DNA of 64,000 bases. Source: Siderastrea radians. Taxonomy: Eukaryota; Cnidaria; Anthozoa; Scleractinia; Rhizangiidae. Positions 47,405-57,548 of the stretch are shown in pieces. Position 1 is the first letter of the stretch. Each line of letters starts with the position of its first letter. The notes beneath the pieces are model-generated. The model did no database searches, had not been told where the DNA came from, and saw nothing but the letters and a program-made list of their open reading frames with translations. Made by a program: the position numbers and the translations under genes. The DNA is taken from the NCBI GenBank assembly GCA_964017195.1, contig OZ024896.1, positions 30,032,430 through 30,096,429 of the forward strand. The letters run 5' to 3'.

Positions 47405-47482
47405 TAGATCATCCCAACTAACCTCACCCACTGCCAGACAACATCTCTACAGCTCGACGCGACTTGACCAACGCAACAACCC
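47405..47482. repeat. Single 92-bp minisatellite copy (right arm)
   Basis: CAACTAACCTCACCCACTGCC with CGCAACAACC at its end. In the mirror position to the 8-copy array at 39783-40518 one would expect the opposite orientation. This copy reads in the same + orientation as the left array, an irregularity in the mirror. Confidence 0.7.
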
Positions 47483-47485
47483 TCG

Positions 47486-49554
47486 ATGATGTATAACTAG
47501 TGTATGTAGTTGATATACACTAATTATGACAGGGATCCCTTCTTCTATAACATTAACATAAAGGAGGCCAATTGATTTTCTTTGAGGGAGAACAAAACGT
47601 TGTCAGTTTTTCTGGGTCATTTTTTTTTTTTTACGAATAAGTGAATTTCAAACATTAGCCCAGTTTTTCAGGGTCATTGTTTGCAATTAAGTAAGGACAA
47701 GTGAATTTTCACACATTAGCCTAATTTCTTCTAGCTTCTTATATCAAGCCCCGAAATTTCTCACATTGTTCTTTAAGAAGTTAGGCTTTTGTTAGCATAT
47801 CGAAATGTTAAAGACATGATCTTTTAGCCAACTTCAGTTCCAACTTAAGGTACATGAAAAAAGGGTGGCGACTAAAGCTGTTCCCATTTTGGTGTACGAA
47901 AGTGTGATATGTTTGTCTGCCAGTACAGGAAGTTCTTCCCAAATGCCAGGAAATTATTTTGAGGTTTTGAATAACACAATACATGTGCATAGAAAAACGC
48001 AAGTGATAAACTGAAAAAAGCACGGCAAATACGCATAGAAAACGCTCCTGCGTTCAACAAAGTAAAGAAAACATCGGTGCTAATCAACAAGAGGCCCTCG
48101 TGGCAGAAATGAAAATCTCACTTGCTAGAAAAATCGTTACTAGACGTTCTTAAAATACACAACTTCACTTAGGATCGAAAATGCAATAACCAGATTGGCT
48201 AATTTGAATTAGCGAATAGAAATCCTTCATTTTCGATCCGCTCCACGAGTACTTTACGGTAGCATACCTCATTTTCAACGAAATGAGAACAGCTTCCACT
48301 ACCATTTCTCAAAACCTTAACATAGTAGAAACTGAAGAGATTCACTGAAAGAATAGAAACTACAGTCTTGCTTGAGACAAACCATGGAGGAAAAAAGCAT
48401 CTTAAATCAAGACGGATCAATTTGCCTGTCCATATTGGCATACACAAACACGCGGTCGTCAGACTTGCTAAGAACAGGAGGAAAGATATAAAGCTCCTAG
48501 AAACGAAACTCTCAGTTTCAAGAGGGGCTTACTCACACATGTTTGACTGAAGCAGAGTTCAGCCACCTACTACGTGTTGCATAGCTACAAAGAAGCTACA
48601 ACTTCAGATTCATGACGAAAAGGGTCTATAGATCACACTCCGTGATGCGAAAGACAACATCCTGCAACATAATTATACAAATAGGCCGGGCCCGGCGTTA
48701 CAAACATCAGCAGGGAAATTAACTGATCGCGTTGAAGATAATATTTCAGATCCTTTATTGTCACAAATACAAAGATGAAAGGCTGAAAAACTCTATCAAG
48801 TTCCTAAACGAGCCAGATTCAACGTACCTAATATGCCGAAAGCGGCATAGAAACCACATTTAGTCGCTTGACAAACGATCAGAAGTCAAATTTAACTGAG
48901 AATAACAAACAGTGCGCTTGAGCCACAAGAATTCACCGGTTACTAGAAAATTGATCAGATATGACCTAGAGATCAAAGTTTTAAAAAATGCGACGCCTAA
49001 GTTGTAACGGCTCAATTCAGTCACCACAGAAAAATCCTCCAAACTAAACCCACTACAAAAACACAAGAAGCAAAATTGGTCAAAAGACCGAGATAATTTA
49101 AAGCCGTACTCGTTAGGGCAAAGCTTTGAAGGTCAACGTTTTATCGATCTTGACCAACAGGAGTCGTGTTTGGCCTGTCAAGTTTTTGTAACATCAAGGG
49201 GAAGCGAGCTGGTTCATTACTGGGGAAGAGTAGGTGAGGGGGTTCATTACTGGGGAGGAGTAGGTGAGGGGGAGTTTTGTCAAAGATGGCGGATAGTCAG
49301 ATCCAACAAACAGGGAGAGATTTATAATACAGTCGGCATTGCGAAAACTAAACAGAAAAATAAGGTGTTTGGATTCGGAGAACACACGATGGAAGTCGTG
49401 CTTAAAGTTGTGGCGTTGGTCGAGCTGGTCGAGCTGGTCGAGCTGGTCGAGCTGGTCGCGCTGGTGAAGCCATTGTCTGTCGGTCGAGTTGTTCCGTCCT
49501 GTGGTGGAACGAAGGTAAATGATAATAGAAAAATGTCAAGCGGATACAGTAGCA
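47486..49554. other. Right-arm segment without a left-arm partner (2.07 kb)
   Basis: No counterpart exists between the pentamers and the 92-bp array on the left. Noncoding as far as I can see. It has degenerate + strand frames (48000-48110, 48360-48550) with no motif that I recognise. Near its outer edge a 9-bp tandem repeat GGTCGAGCT occurs at about 49417-49462, matching a motif in the terminal repeat. Confidence 0.5.
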
Positions 49555-49786
49555 AATCGCAACACAACACAACGCAACACAACAGGGAAAAGACAAGAAC
49601 GATACACACAGCAAATCGCAACACAACACAACGCAACACAACGGGGAAAAGACAAGAACACAACATGAATCGCAACACAACTGGAAGAACACAACATGAC
49701 AAAACTCAAGACAGATATGCAAAGGACCGTCGAGCTGGTCGATCGACTAAAAACTCCACGGAAAAATGTGGTCAAAAAACGCTGCA
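49555..49786. repeat. Foldback right end: pentamers plus terminal repeat
   Basis: CAACACAACACAACGCAACAC-type pentamers (49557-49680) and the terminal segment (49690-49786) are the inverted counterparts of 39071-39710. The pentamer part is much shorter than on the left. Confidence 0.75.
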
Positions 49787-50028
49787 CATTTGCTGAGACT
49801 TGCTCTGTGTCCAAAGGAAGTTACATTGTTTTTACCACCCTCCTGGTGTAGGTTTTGAAGTCTTTCTTTTGTGCAGTATTTTAATCCTAACAAGGTCGTG
49901 GGGGAGGATGAGGGGAGCATAATAGAGTAGGAGGCTTATTACAAAATCTGACTTGGTAAAAGGGGGTTGGCCTTGACAGACAGGGGCTAATAGAGCTTTT
50001 ACAGTAACTCATGTTCATGCACTTTTAG

Positions 50029-50289
50029 GTTCCGTCGTCAGCATGAGCAACTGCGAGCTGTCATTGTTCGTGTCCTCCAGCCCCCTGCAGTCAGTCAAGC
50101 GACTCCCTCCAGCCCCGGTGGTCCACCTAAAACTGTTGAGGATGAAGAAGCAAAACCAGAAGCTCTGCTTGATCCAGCTGATGCTAATGCTATTCAAGAA
50201 GTGAACCTTGCTTATGAGAATGTCAAGGAAGTTGATGGACTTGATGTGTCAAAAGATGGATCTGAGGCATGGGAGGCAGCTATTAAAAG
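50029..50289 (+). CDS. DYNC1H1: Cytoplasmic dynein 1 heavy chain, exon 7 (residues 472-559)
   Basis: Acceptor CACTTTTAG, donor AAAAG|GTTAGT. Completes the Lys codon split by intron 6 and reads [20 protein letters not shown] variable Pro/Ser-rich linker follows (about residues 490-512, [15 protein letters not shown]). Conservation returns at [18 protein letters not shown] and [18 protein letters not shown]. The linker position is also variable in vertebrates. Confidence 0.95.
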
Positions 50290-50498
50290 GTTAGTTGCAG
50301 TACACTTTAATAGACCTTTGTCACGTGGCGGCCCTGATGAGTTCCTGGAGAATAGAAAGTTAATTGTTTTTGCACGTCTTAACTCGTTTTCACGTTTTTC
50401 ACTGCGAGGCTAGATGTGCAAAATGTTTTGTTTTTATGCTAAATGGTAGCCATGTGAACAAGGTCTATTGTGTTGAACAATGACTGGTTATTGAAAAC

Positions 50499-50820
50499 AA
50501 CCTCAACCCCAGGGCCTTCTCCTCATTCAGAATGGTGGAACGGAGAAACCCATGGCCAAGGCTGCTGAAATACTCCAAGAATCATAGAGTATTTTGTCAC
50601 ATGACACATGATGAAATGGCTTTTTCGGATGTTGTTTCCAGTGTCTGGCGGCCCTGTTTGTTCTCTGCGATAGGAAACCATTGTTCATATGAAACAAAGA
50701 CATTTCATCGTGTTTACATGACGAATTTCTGATGAATTTTTGAAGACACTTTGGCAGCCTTGGCCAGGGCTTTCTCCGATCTGCCTTTTTGAACGAGGAG
50801 AAGGCCCTGGGGATGAGGTT
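50499..50820. mobile_element. Short AACCTC-ended inverted-repeat MITE
   Basis: AACCTCAACCCCAGGGCC with TTCTCCTCATTCAGAATGG at the left is mirrored at the right. Same family as the ends of 16617-17647, but without the nested interior. Confidence 0.65.
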
Positions 50821-51100
50821 GTATTGAAAATTAAAAGCAGAGCGATTGCAGAATACCCCACAACTCCCATATGATGTGTCAGAACCCTTTGTAAAACAGG
50901 GTGAAAAAAATAGGCACCATTGTTATTCAACGAGATGCAAATGAACTGCGGGTTATTCTGCAATCTAGCCTTATTAGCTATTCAACTGTCATAATTCTTC
51001 AATTCCTAAAAGTTCCAAAACATTGTTGGTCAAATTGACATGGAGAAGAGAGTTGGAAAAACAACATATTAAGTTCTTTGAGAGAAATTCAAAATGTTAA

Positions 51101-51335
51101 GCGGCCTTCACACGTCAAACTAATATTGGCCAACTCGTGTTGGCAAACTCAAATTGGTGTGTGTGAATGACACAACAACATATTGGCAAACTGTTGGCGA
51201 AAAGTTGGCAAGAATAAGGACAAGTTCTATTTGTCGCCAACAGTTTGCTAACATGGTGTTGTTTCGTTCACACACACACCAATTTGAGTTTGTCAACACG
51301 AGTTGGCCAACATTAGTTTGACGTGTGAAGGCCGC
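51101..51335. mobile_element. Palindromic MITE (235 bp)
   Basis: GCGGCCTTCACACGTCAAAC, then TTGGCCAACTCGTGTTG and CAAATTGGTGTGTGTGAA, are followed by the complements. TTAA precedes and TTTA follows, a one-base-decayed TTAA duplication. Confidence 0.7.
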
Positions 51336-51718
51336 TTTACATATTCTGACCCTTGTGGAGCACTCTCCATACTGTTTGATATATGACATTTATATTCTCA
51401 AACAAATCACTAAATAACTGGAAAATAAATCTTGAAAGGACGTAGCAAACATCTTTGCTAACCGAGTCCTTTTTGCGAACTGTCTTGCTCATAATTAATT
51501 TATGTTTATGAGTTTCAAACTGATGAGTTATTAATGAGTTTGAGAACTAGATTTCACGTCTTAAGTAGAGTGGGTTTCTGTTGATGTAATGTTTATCAAC
51601 AAACCTTTTCAATTCTAAATACCTCTCAGACTTGGCACAAAGAAACCTTTGTAAGTGTGCAAGATTATCAAGGAGTACCAGGTTCATTAAAAAGAGAAAC
51701 TGAAATCTTTTTGTGTGA

Positions 51719-51970
<252 letters not shown>

Positions 51971-52181
51971 TGAAAGAATGTTCAATAACCCACAAACTCT
52001 TAAAGTTTGATGAATATCATATACAACTGCCCTTTAGTTGGCAACCATCAGTCTTGAAGACTGTTGGGATTAGTGCTCTGTTGCGCTATTGCCAGTGGTG
52101 AAGCAGCTCTGTCTGTGGCAATGTAAGCCGACCCTTAAATGGCAGTCCTTGTTGTAGGCTTGGCAAGTATGAAAGGCAGAT

Positions 52182-53816
52182 GTAACCCTTTAAGGTGGTA
52201 CTGGACCCTAATTTAGTGATTTTTAGGACATTTTCACTGGGACTAAAATGTGACTTACATTAGTCCAAAAACTATGTAATTACCACAGCTTATGCAAAAT
52301 TTTATCAGGATTCTGAAAACAAAAACAGTTTTTTCATTTAATTTAAGGAATCTGTGGAATTTGAAGAATTTAAGGGTGCTATTGAGACTGCCATTTTAAC
52401 ATAAATCAGATGTCACTGAAAGGGGGTTTAAACATTTGTAGCAAGAATTTGATCAAAGACATAAAACACTATAAGAAAACTTTTCACCGGAGTGCGTCAC
52501 AGGAAGTTAAAAAGTAACGATTTTAGGAACAAAAAATGAAATTTTGATTTGTAGTGAATACATTACCTTGTCACGCAAACAGCATCGAACATCTCATGAC
52601 GCACTCCGGTGAAAACTTTCCTAATTATACGTATTTGAAGCCTGCCAAGTTTGGTAGCAAATAAATAAATCGTACAGGAGATATTCTGATTACAATGAGT
52701 GCATATTTATGCCACAAGCGCCCAAATTGTTCAAAACACGCCATAATTTTTCGTAATTCCGTCCCCGATCGATTCTAGCGTGATCTTTGCCTTACCGCCA
52801 TGTTTTACAAGCCAGCAATACATATTTCCAGCAGTAAATACCAAAACTGTGCTCTATATAAGGCCGTTAAAAAGAGAGTCTATTTTCCCGCGAAACCAAT
52901 CAGAAGCGCCAGCATAAACAATGACACCTTTCCTTGGCAACTGATGTCATGGAGTGCAGCGCTGACAGATTTATTTGACTCGCGTTGTAAACTTTAGAGT
53001 TATTCTACGAAATAGAAAAAGAACCGTGGCTTTTTAAGATGAAATGAAGCTTCCATAGATATTTGTGAACACTAGTTGTATTCTGCAAAGGACAAGATTG
53101 TGATTTCAACGGCCAGTAAGAAGAAGTTGTGTTCGATAACTCCAGACAGTGGCTTGTATTTCAATGTCACGTAACGAAACTTACATTGCTCCATCTTCGT
53201 ACAAAAAGAGACATTTCAGTATGCCGATACCGGCGAAATACTATGGTATCTAATAAGAGAAAGGTAACTTGTGATATTCCATTTAGACTAGCATGAATAA
53301 GGCACACTAAGAAAAGAGTATGTGACTTGTGATAATTTCGCAATCGAAACTTGAGATCGCAAACTGTCAAATTCGCCTACCGTAGGGAATGTTTTCGTAA
53401 ACCGCAATTACAATTTGAGCCGTTTGTTGTGGTAATTTTCCCGCAAAATTAGCCTTGGAGACGAAACTTCAGTTGCTTATATCTTGCCAAATACAAATTC
53501 TCTTGAACTGAAAATTTGTAAACAAACATATTTTGTGATAAACTTCAAGCTGCTCTGAAATCGATCAATTTGAAAAGCGTCACTCTAGCCTCCAGTACCA
53601 CCTTAAGCCCCAACAGTGACAAGCATCTAATTTCTCCTTACAGTATTACTACTTTATCAAACATACAGGTCATGAGAATTAAGGAAATGATCACCAATGA
53701 TCAAATGTCTCAATTTTTAATCAAATTCTCCCAACTAGTAAGAAATAAGAATAAGAAAATACAAGGAGATTCGTAAAGAAAATATGGATGTTAATTCTGG
53801 GGCTTGAAAGGGTTAA
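52182..53816 (+). mobile_element. Family A MITE copy 4, split by insertion
   Basis: The first bases (GTAACCCT then TTAA, 52182-52193) and the rest (TTAAGCCCCAACAGTGAC from 53603 to GGCTTGAAAGGG, then TTAA at 53813-53816) form one family A copy when 52194-53602 and one TTAA are taken out. Confidence 0.75.
52194..53602. mobile_element. TTAA-flanked element (1409 bp) inserted into a family A MITE
   Basis: Ends GGTGGTACTGGA and TCCAGTACCACC pair. TTAA lies on both sides (52190-52193, 53603-53606), duplicated from the internal TTAA of the host MITE. A second inverted pair TTTTCACCGGAGTGCGTCA lies inside (about 52483 and 52612). No transposase. Confidence 0.8.
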
Positions 53817-54056
53817 GTGTGTTGCACTCGGGAAGGCTTTCTTTCTTGCTCTTTTCTCAGCACCAAAAATTGGCGGATTGATTCCCCTCCACAGCAAAGT
53901 GATGAATCAACAATTCAGTTCCATTTCTTATGATTCAGTTAGCAAACACTTCCAGATCATCAATATCTGTATCAAGGGACTTCATGTCTTGCTTTACTGT
54001 GCTGTCATGCATGTAGTCTGTTTCAGTTTTTCAAGGGTTTGTAAGTTGCAGCTTAA

Positions 54057-54932
54057 GGTGGCTTACTACAGTTTCTCTGAAACACAATTGCGCGCGCTGA
54101 GAAATTCTCTCTGACGCCATTTTTTTTTGCGCGTGCAATACTCTACGCCATCATCGAGAAAAAGCCGAAAACACCTGTGAGATCTGGCTTGTAGAAATCG
54201 CTCGTGGCGTACTATTAACATTTTTTATCACGAATGGACGAAGTCTTGAAGCAGTTAGTGAGCGCTACCGGTAGAAAATATCTGTAAAACCTTGACAAAA
54301 ACCTCGAAAAGTTGTTGTAAAAATTCTTATGTCTTTCGCACGCGCCATATTGCGTGATTTCAGCGCGCGCTTAAGTTGCACGCATGCTCAGTTTTGCCTA
54401 CGAAGGAGGTCGCAAAAAAGTCGCATATCGACTTTTTGACCCCAGTCTACTCAAAACCTGACCGTATAACCCACAGTGAAAAAATTCAGAATCAATTCAT
54501 AGTGGTAAGTTTCACCTGTAGACAAAATATTAGCAAAATCTGTAAGACAGATTTTTAGAAATTCTCAAAAAAGCGAAAATTCGACATTTTCTACATTAGC
54601 AAAAATTCTGCCTTACAGATTTTCATTTTCTTTTGCATGGTTGTTTATTTATAGCCCCTTTCCAAATCCTGAAAAATTGAGGTAGGGTCGTACGGCTAGA
54701 TTTTGCGAAAAAAGCTTTAAGAAAGTCTAGTTTCCAGTCCCCTTCTAGCACTCGGTCTGTTATATTTGATATTTTCTTAGCTTCTCATATTTCTTTTCCA
54801 GGATAATGAGGGTTAATATCATTTCTTTTAACAGTTATAGCTACAAATGACCCAAAAGAAAAACTCCGGTTGTCTTTAATCTTAAGTTCTAAAAAGGTTA
54901 TCTTTCTCTTCTGAAAACTGTAGTAAGCCACC
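54057..54932. mobile_element. TTAA-flanked inverted-repeat element (876 bp)
   Basis: Ends GGTGGCTTACTACAGTTT and AAAACTGTAGTAAGCCACC pair. TTAA lies on both sides (54053-54056, 54933-54936). The interior has mirrored AAATCTGTAAG motifs like those at 25660-25935. Confidence 0.75.
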
Positions 54933-54940
54933 TTAATTAA

Positions 54941-55202
54941 GCTGTGGCTACACGAGCGATTTTTTGCTTGCGATAGTGATGTCATTTTTTTGAAAAAATA
55001 TTGCATCACCAGCGTGCAGTGGTGGCTACGCTTGGCAACAAAATTTGGTTAAGTCTGTGATTTTATCGCAAAAAATTCAACTCCTTGAATTTTTTGCGAG
55101 GGTGGCTACACGTGTGATTTTCGCCGCATGCTGCAACGCCGCAATTTTCAAAAAAGATCTCATCACCATCACAAGCAGAAAATCGCTTGTGTAGCTTCAG
55201 CT
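54941..55202. mobile_element. Hairpin MITE abutting the preceding TTAA element
   Basis: AAGCTGTGGCTACACGAGCG with ATTTTTTGCTTG at the left is mirrored by CAAGCAGAAAATCGCTTGTG and AGCTTCAGCTT at the right. GGTGGCTAC motifs repeat inside. Confidence 0.5.
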
Positions 55203-55355
55203 TTGTTGCTGATGGCTTACAGTTTTGGTCTTCCAAGACTTGGTGTTGTTATTTTTAAAAGCACAGTAAAGTAGCATTTGTAGTTTCAGTATTTTTAATT
55301 TTTTCATATGACAAGTGAAACTGAACCCCTTTCTTCTTGTACCTTGTGTCTCTAG

Positions 55356-55442
55356 GTTCAGTACCCGTACAGCAAAGCTTGCAAGATGAGTAAAGTAAGA
55401 GACTTGCCTCCTGTTTCAGGCTCCATCATTTGGGCAAGACAG
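55356..55442 (+). CDS. DYNC1H1: Cytoplasmic dynein 1 heavy chain, exon 9 (residues 632-660)
   Basis: Acceptor TGTCTCTAG. Reads [19 protein letters not shown], then [10 protein letters not shown]. The exon ends CAG with a GC donor (CAG|GCAAGT). The nearest GT, four bases on, would break the frame with exon 10. Lies where vertebrate studies place light-intermediate-chain binding (roughly 649-800). Confidence 0.92.
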
Positions 55443-56112
55443 GCAAGTACATGCATTGAGTTTTTCACTGCACCCAATCATTTTGTATCATTTTTTTTTT
55501 CATAAATTAACCAAAAGAGTAGTTTAACAACATTATTACAATCCTTGTGCAAAAAGCAGAGCAGCACCTTGCAATGAATGTCAAGCCATCCTATTTGAAG
55601 GGGTGCCTGGAATGAAACCCCAAGTGACTTCTGATGAACTGCTAAATTCTCCCTCCAATTTTCCTTGTGTGTGTTTTTAAATCAGAGGGAGAATTTGACA
55701 TTGGATCAAGAGCTACTTTGGGTCTTATTCCACACACCCCTTCATTTATAAATGAAAATTCAGTTGACAAATTTTTTGAAAATCGTACCAGAGACATGAC
55801 CCCAGGATGCGCTAATGTCAATTTCTTGCTAAAAGCCTGATCATGGTGGAGATTAGAACCCATGTTATGTAGTTTTGAGAATGATCACAGTTTAATGCAT
55901 AATGTCAGCTGTTTAAATTGGTACTCTCAGGAAATCTTGTTTACAAAATGCTGCAGTTGTTAAATGTGATTTGATTTAAGTTGTTGCTGTTGTTTCAAGT
56001 AACATCTTTTCCAAGGAGTGTAGTGTTGCTACCATTTGCTGGTAAGCCGCTTGTCTTCGTAATTAATAAGTTTGGAACAGACCTCCCTTATTGTGTTAAT
56101 GTCTTTCTCTAG
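55443..56112 (+). other. DYNC1H1: Dynein intron 9, GC-AG type
   Basis: Begins GCAAGT and ends TTTCTCTAG. GC donors need a strong match elsewhere, and CAG|GCAAGT is the ideal form. An inverted short segment CTGATTTAAAAACACAC-like with AGGGAGAATTT near 55645-55700 is the only other structure noted. Confidence 0.85.
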
Positions 56113-56268
56113 ATCGACCGTCAGTTGTCTGCCTACATGCGGCGTGTGGAAGATGTCCTCGGTAAAGGCTGGGAAAACCATGTCGAGGGTCAGAGGCTGA
56201 AGGCTGACGGTGATAGCTTCAGACAGAAACTGAACACTCAAGAACTGTTTGATGACTGGTCAAGAAAG
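56113..56268 (+). CDS. DYNC1H1: Cytoplasmic dynein 1 heavy chain, exon 10 (residues 661-712)
   Basis: Donor AAG|GTTGGT. Reads [19 protein letters not shown], then [17 protein letters not shown] and FDDWSRK. In frame, 52 codons, highly conserved. Confidence 0.95.
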
Positions 56269-56831
56269 GTTGGTAACATTGTCTTTACTTCTCACTCCCA
56301 AAGCACCAAAGTGTAAAAACAAAACTGGAAAAAAATCCTAATTTCTATTTTAACAGTGTTGAAAAATGAGCAAAATCATGGGAAAGTAGTTATTGACGAA
56401 CTCTTGCTTAACAGCCTTTGGTTGAATGGTGGCACTTCAGGATTTTATCTACAGACTCAGTAGTTAAAACCACCTTGTGCAGAATAATAAACAGTACTAC
56501 AGAAAAATACTGCTCAATACATGTACATGTAGCATTCATTTGAATTGTCACACTTATGGGTGTTGGCCACAGACTTAGTTGTGCAGCATAACAAACAGTA
56601 CCACGAGAAAGTACTGCTCAATAGCTTTCATTTGAGTGGTCACACTTTAGGATTCCATCCACAGACTCAAAACTTGAAACCACCTTGTACAGCACAACAA
56701 ACAGCACCCCATGAAAGTACTGCTCATTAGCTTTCATTTGAAAGTCACACTTAACAGATGTAATCATTTAGAACCACTTTTTGTACAACAAAATTTGTAA
56801 TAAATAGCACCACCCTTCTTTTTTGTCTCAG
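56269..56831 (+). other. DYNC1H1: Dynein intron 10, tandem family B repeats
   Basis: GT-AG intron. 56404-56792 holds three to four tandem copies of the ~100-bp family B unit (ACAGACTCA, AACCACCTTGTAC, AACAGTACCAC, GAAAGTACTGCTCA, TTTCATTTGA). Confidence 0.7.
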
Positions 56832-56966
56832 GTGCAACAGCGGAATCTTGGAGTCTCAGGGCGCATATTCACCATTGAAAGCACAAGAGCCCGAGGTGGA
56901 GGCAGGGGAAATGTGCTGAAACTGAAAGTCAACTTCTTGCCAGAAATCATCACCCTCTCCAAAGAG
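56832..56966 (+). CDS. DYNC1H1: Cytoplasmic dynein 1 heavy chain, exon 11 (residues 713-757)
   Basis: Acceptor TTTGTCTCAG, donor GAG|GTAAAT. Reads [19 protein letters not shown], then a Gly/Arg-rich turn ARGGGRGN, then [18 protein letters not shown]. The Gly-rich turn is one residue longer than the vertebrate VRGRTGN. Confidence 0.95.
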
Positions 56967-57548
56967 GTAAATGGGGGTTGTCAAAAGGGAAAACGTGGTG
57001 TGTCAGTATATAGCTGAGGCATTTAATGCAGAAGGCTGTCTGTTATGTGTATAACATTAATTTTTAGGTTCATGCTCACATATTGATTCTTTGATTGTTT
57101 TTACACTTTAGTTCTCAAATTTGGATTACCATGCAGAGACGGTTAGGGTTTTCTTTTGCAAATAGAGCTGGCATCAAGGAATTGAGAACAGTCAACAAAA
57201 TAACAAAAATAATATTTTGTGGGCTTTCAAGGATTGTTTAGTGGTTAAATTGTTGTTTTGAGACATTGACAATAATCACTTGTCCCCTTTGGAAAAAACA
57301 GCCATAGGGCTTGGCTGATACCTGTATCATGTAGTATGTGGGTGGCAATGTACTTTATTGTGCTGTGGTTTCATTAGAAGGTAGCTACCGGCACTGCACT
57401 GTCACCTATTTGAATTCAAGTACTGTTAACAGCCTATTTTGTTTTGATTTTCTCTTAATTTTTAAATTGTTATGGAAAGAGAGTGGGTCGCAGTGAAGTA
57501 GTGCCATCGTGTTGTTTCCTTAGACAGGAAACTTTACCCCTCATTGTC

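Larger units (their letters stand above)
39066..49792. mobile_element. Giant composite foldback element (10.7 kb)
   Basis: Both ends carry a mirrored terminal segment (TGCAGCGTTTTTTGACC, then TTTTTCCGTGGAGTTTTT, then TCGATCGACCAGCTCGAC). Inward, both arms have GTTGT/GTTGC pentamers, a 92-bp minisatellite, a ~1.07 kb non-repetitive module and a 51-bp minisatellite, in mirror order. A perfect 9-bp direct repeat CTGAGACTT flanks it (39057-39065, 49793-49801). The arms are about 3.3 kb and 4.6 kb, around a core of about 2.8 kb. No transposase is seen. Long inverted arms made of tandem repeats are the mark of Foldback-type elements. Nine-base duplications with long arms are the mark of Mutator-like elements, including the minisatellite-ended Rehavkus type. 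Family assignment is open. Confidence 0.75.
38800..50028 (+). other. DYNC1H1: Dynein intron 6 (11.2 kb), mostly one foldback element
   Basis: The GT at 38800 and AG at 50028 join a split Lys codon in frame. The element 39066-49792 fills all but ~500 bp of this intron. Without it, the intron would be about the size of its neighbours. Confidence 0.9.

Noticed and set aside
49170..49796. 208-residue + strand frame at the right end of the foldback
   Set aside because: It runs through the 9-mer array, the pentamers and the terminal inverted repeat, producing low-complexity repeats only.
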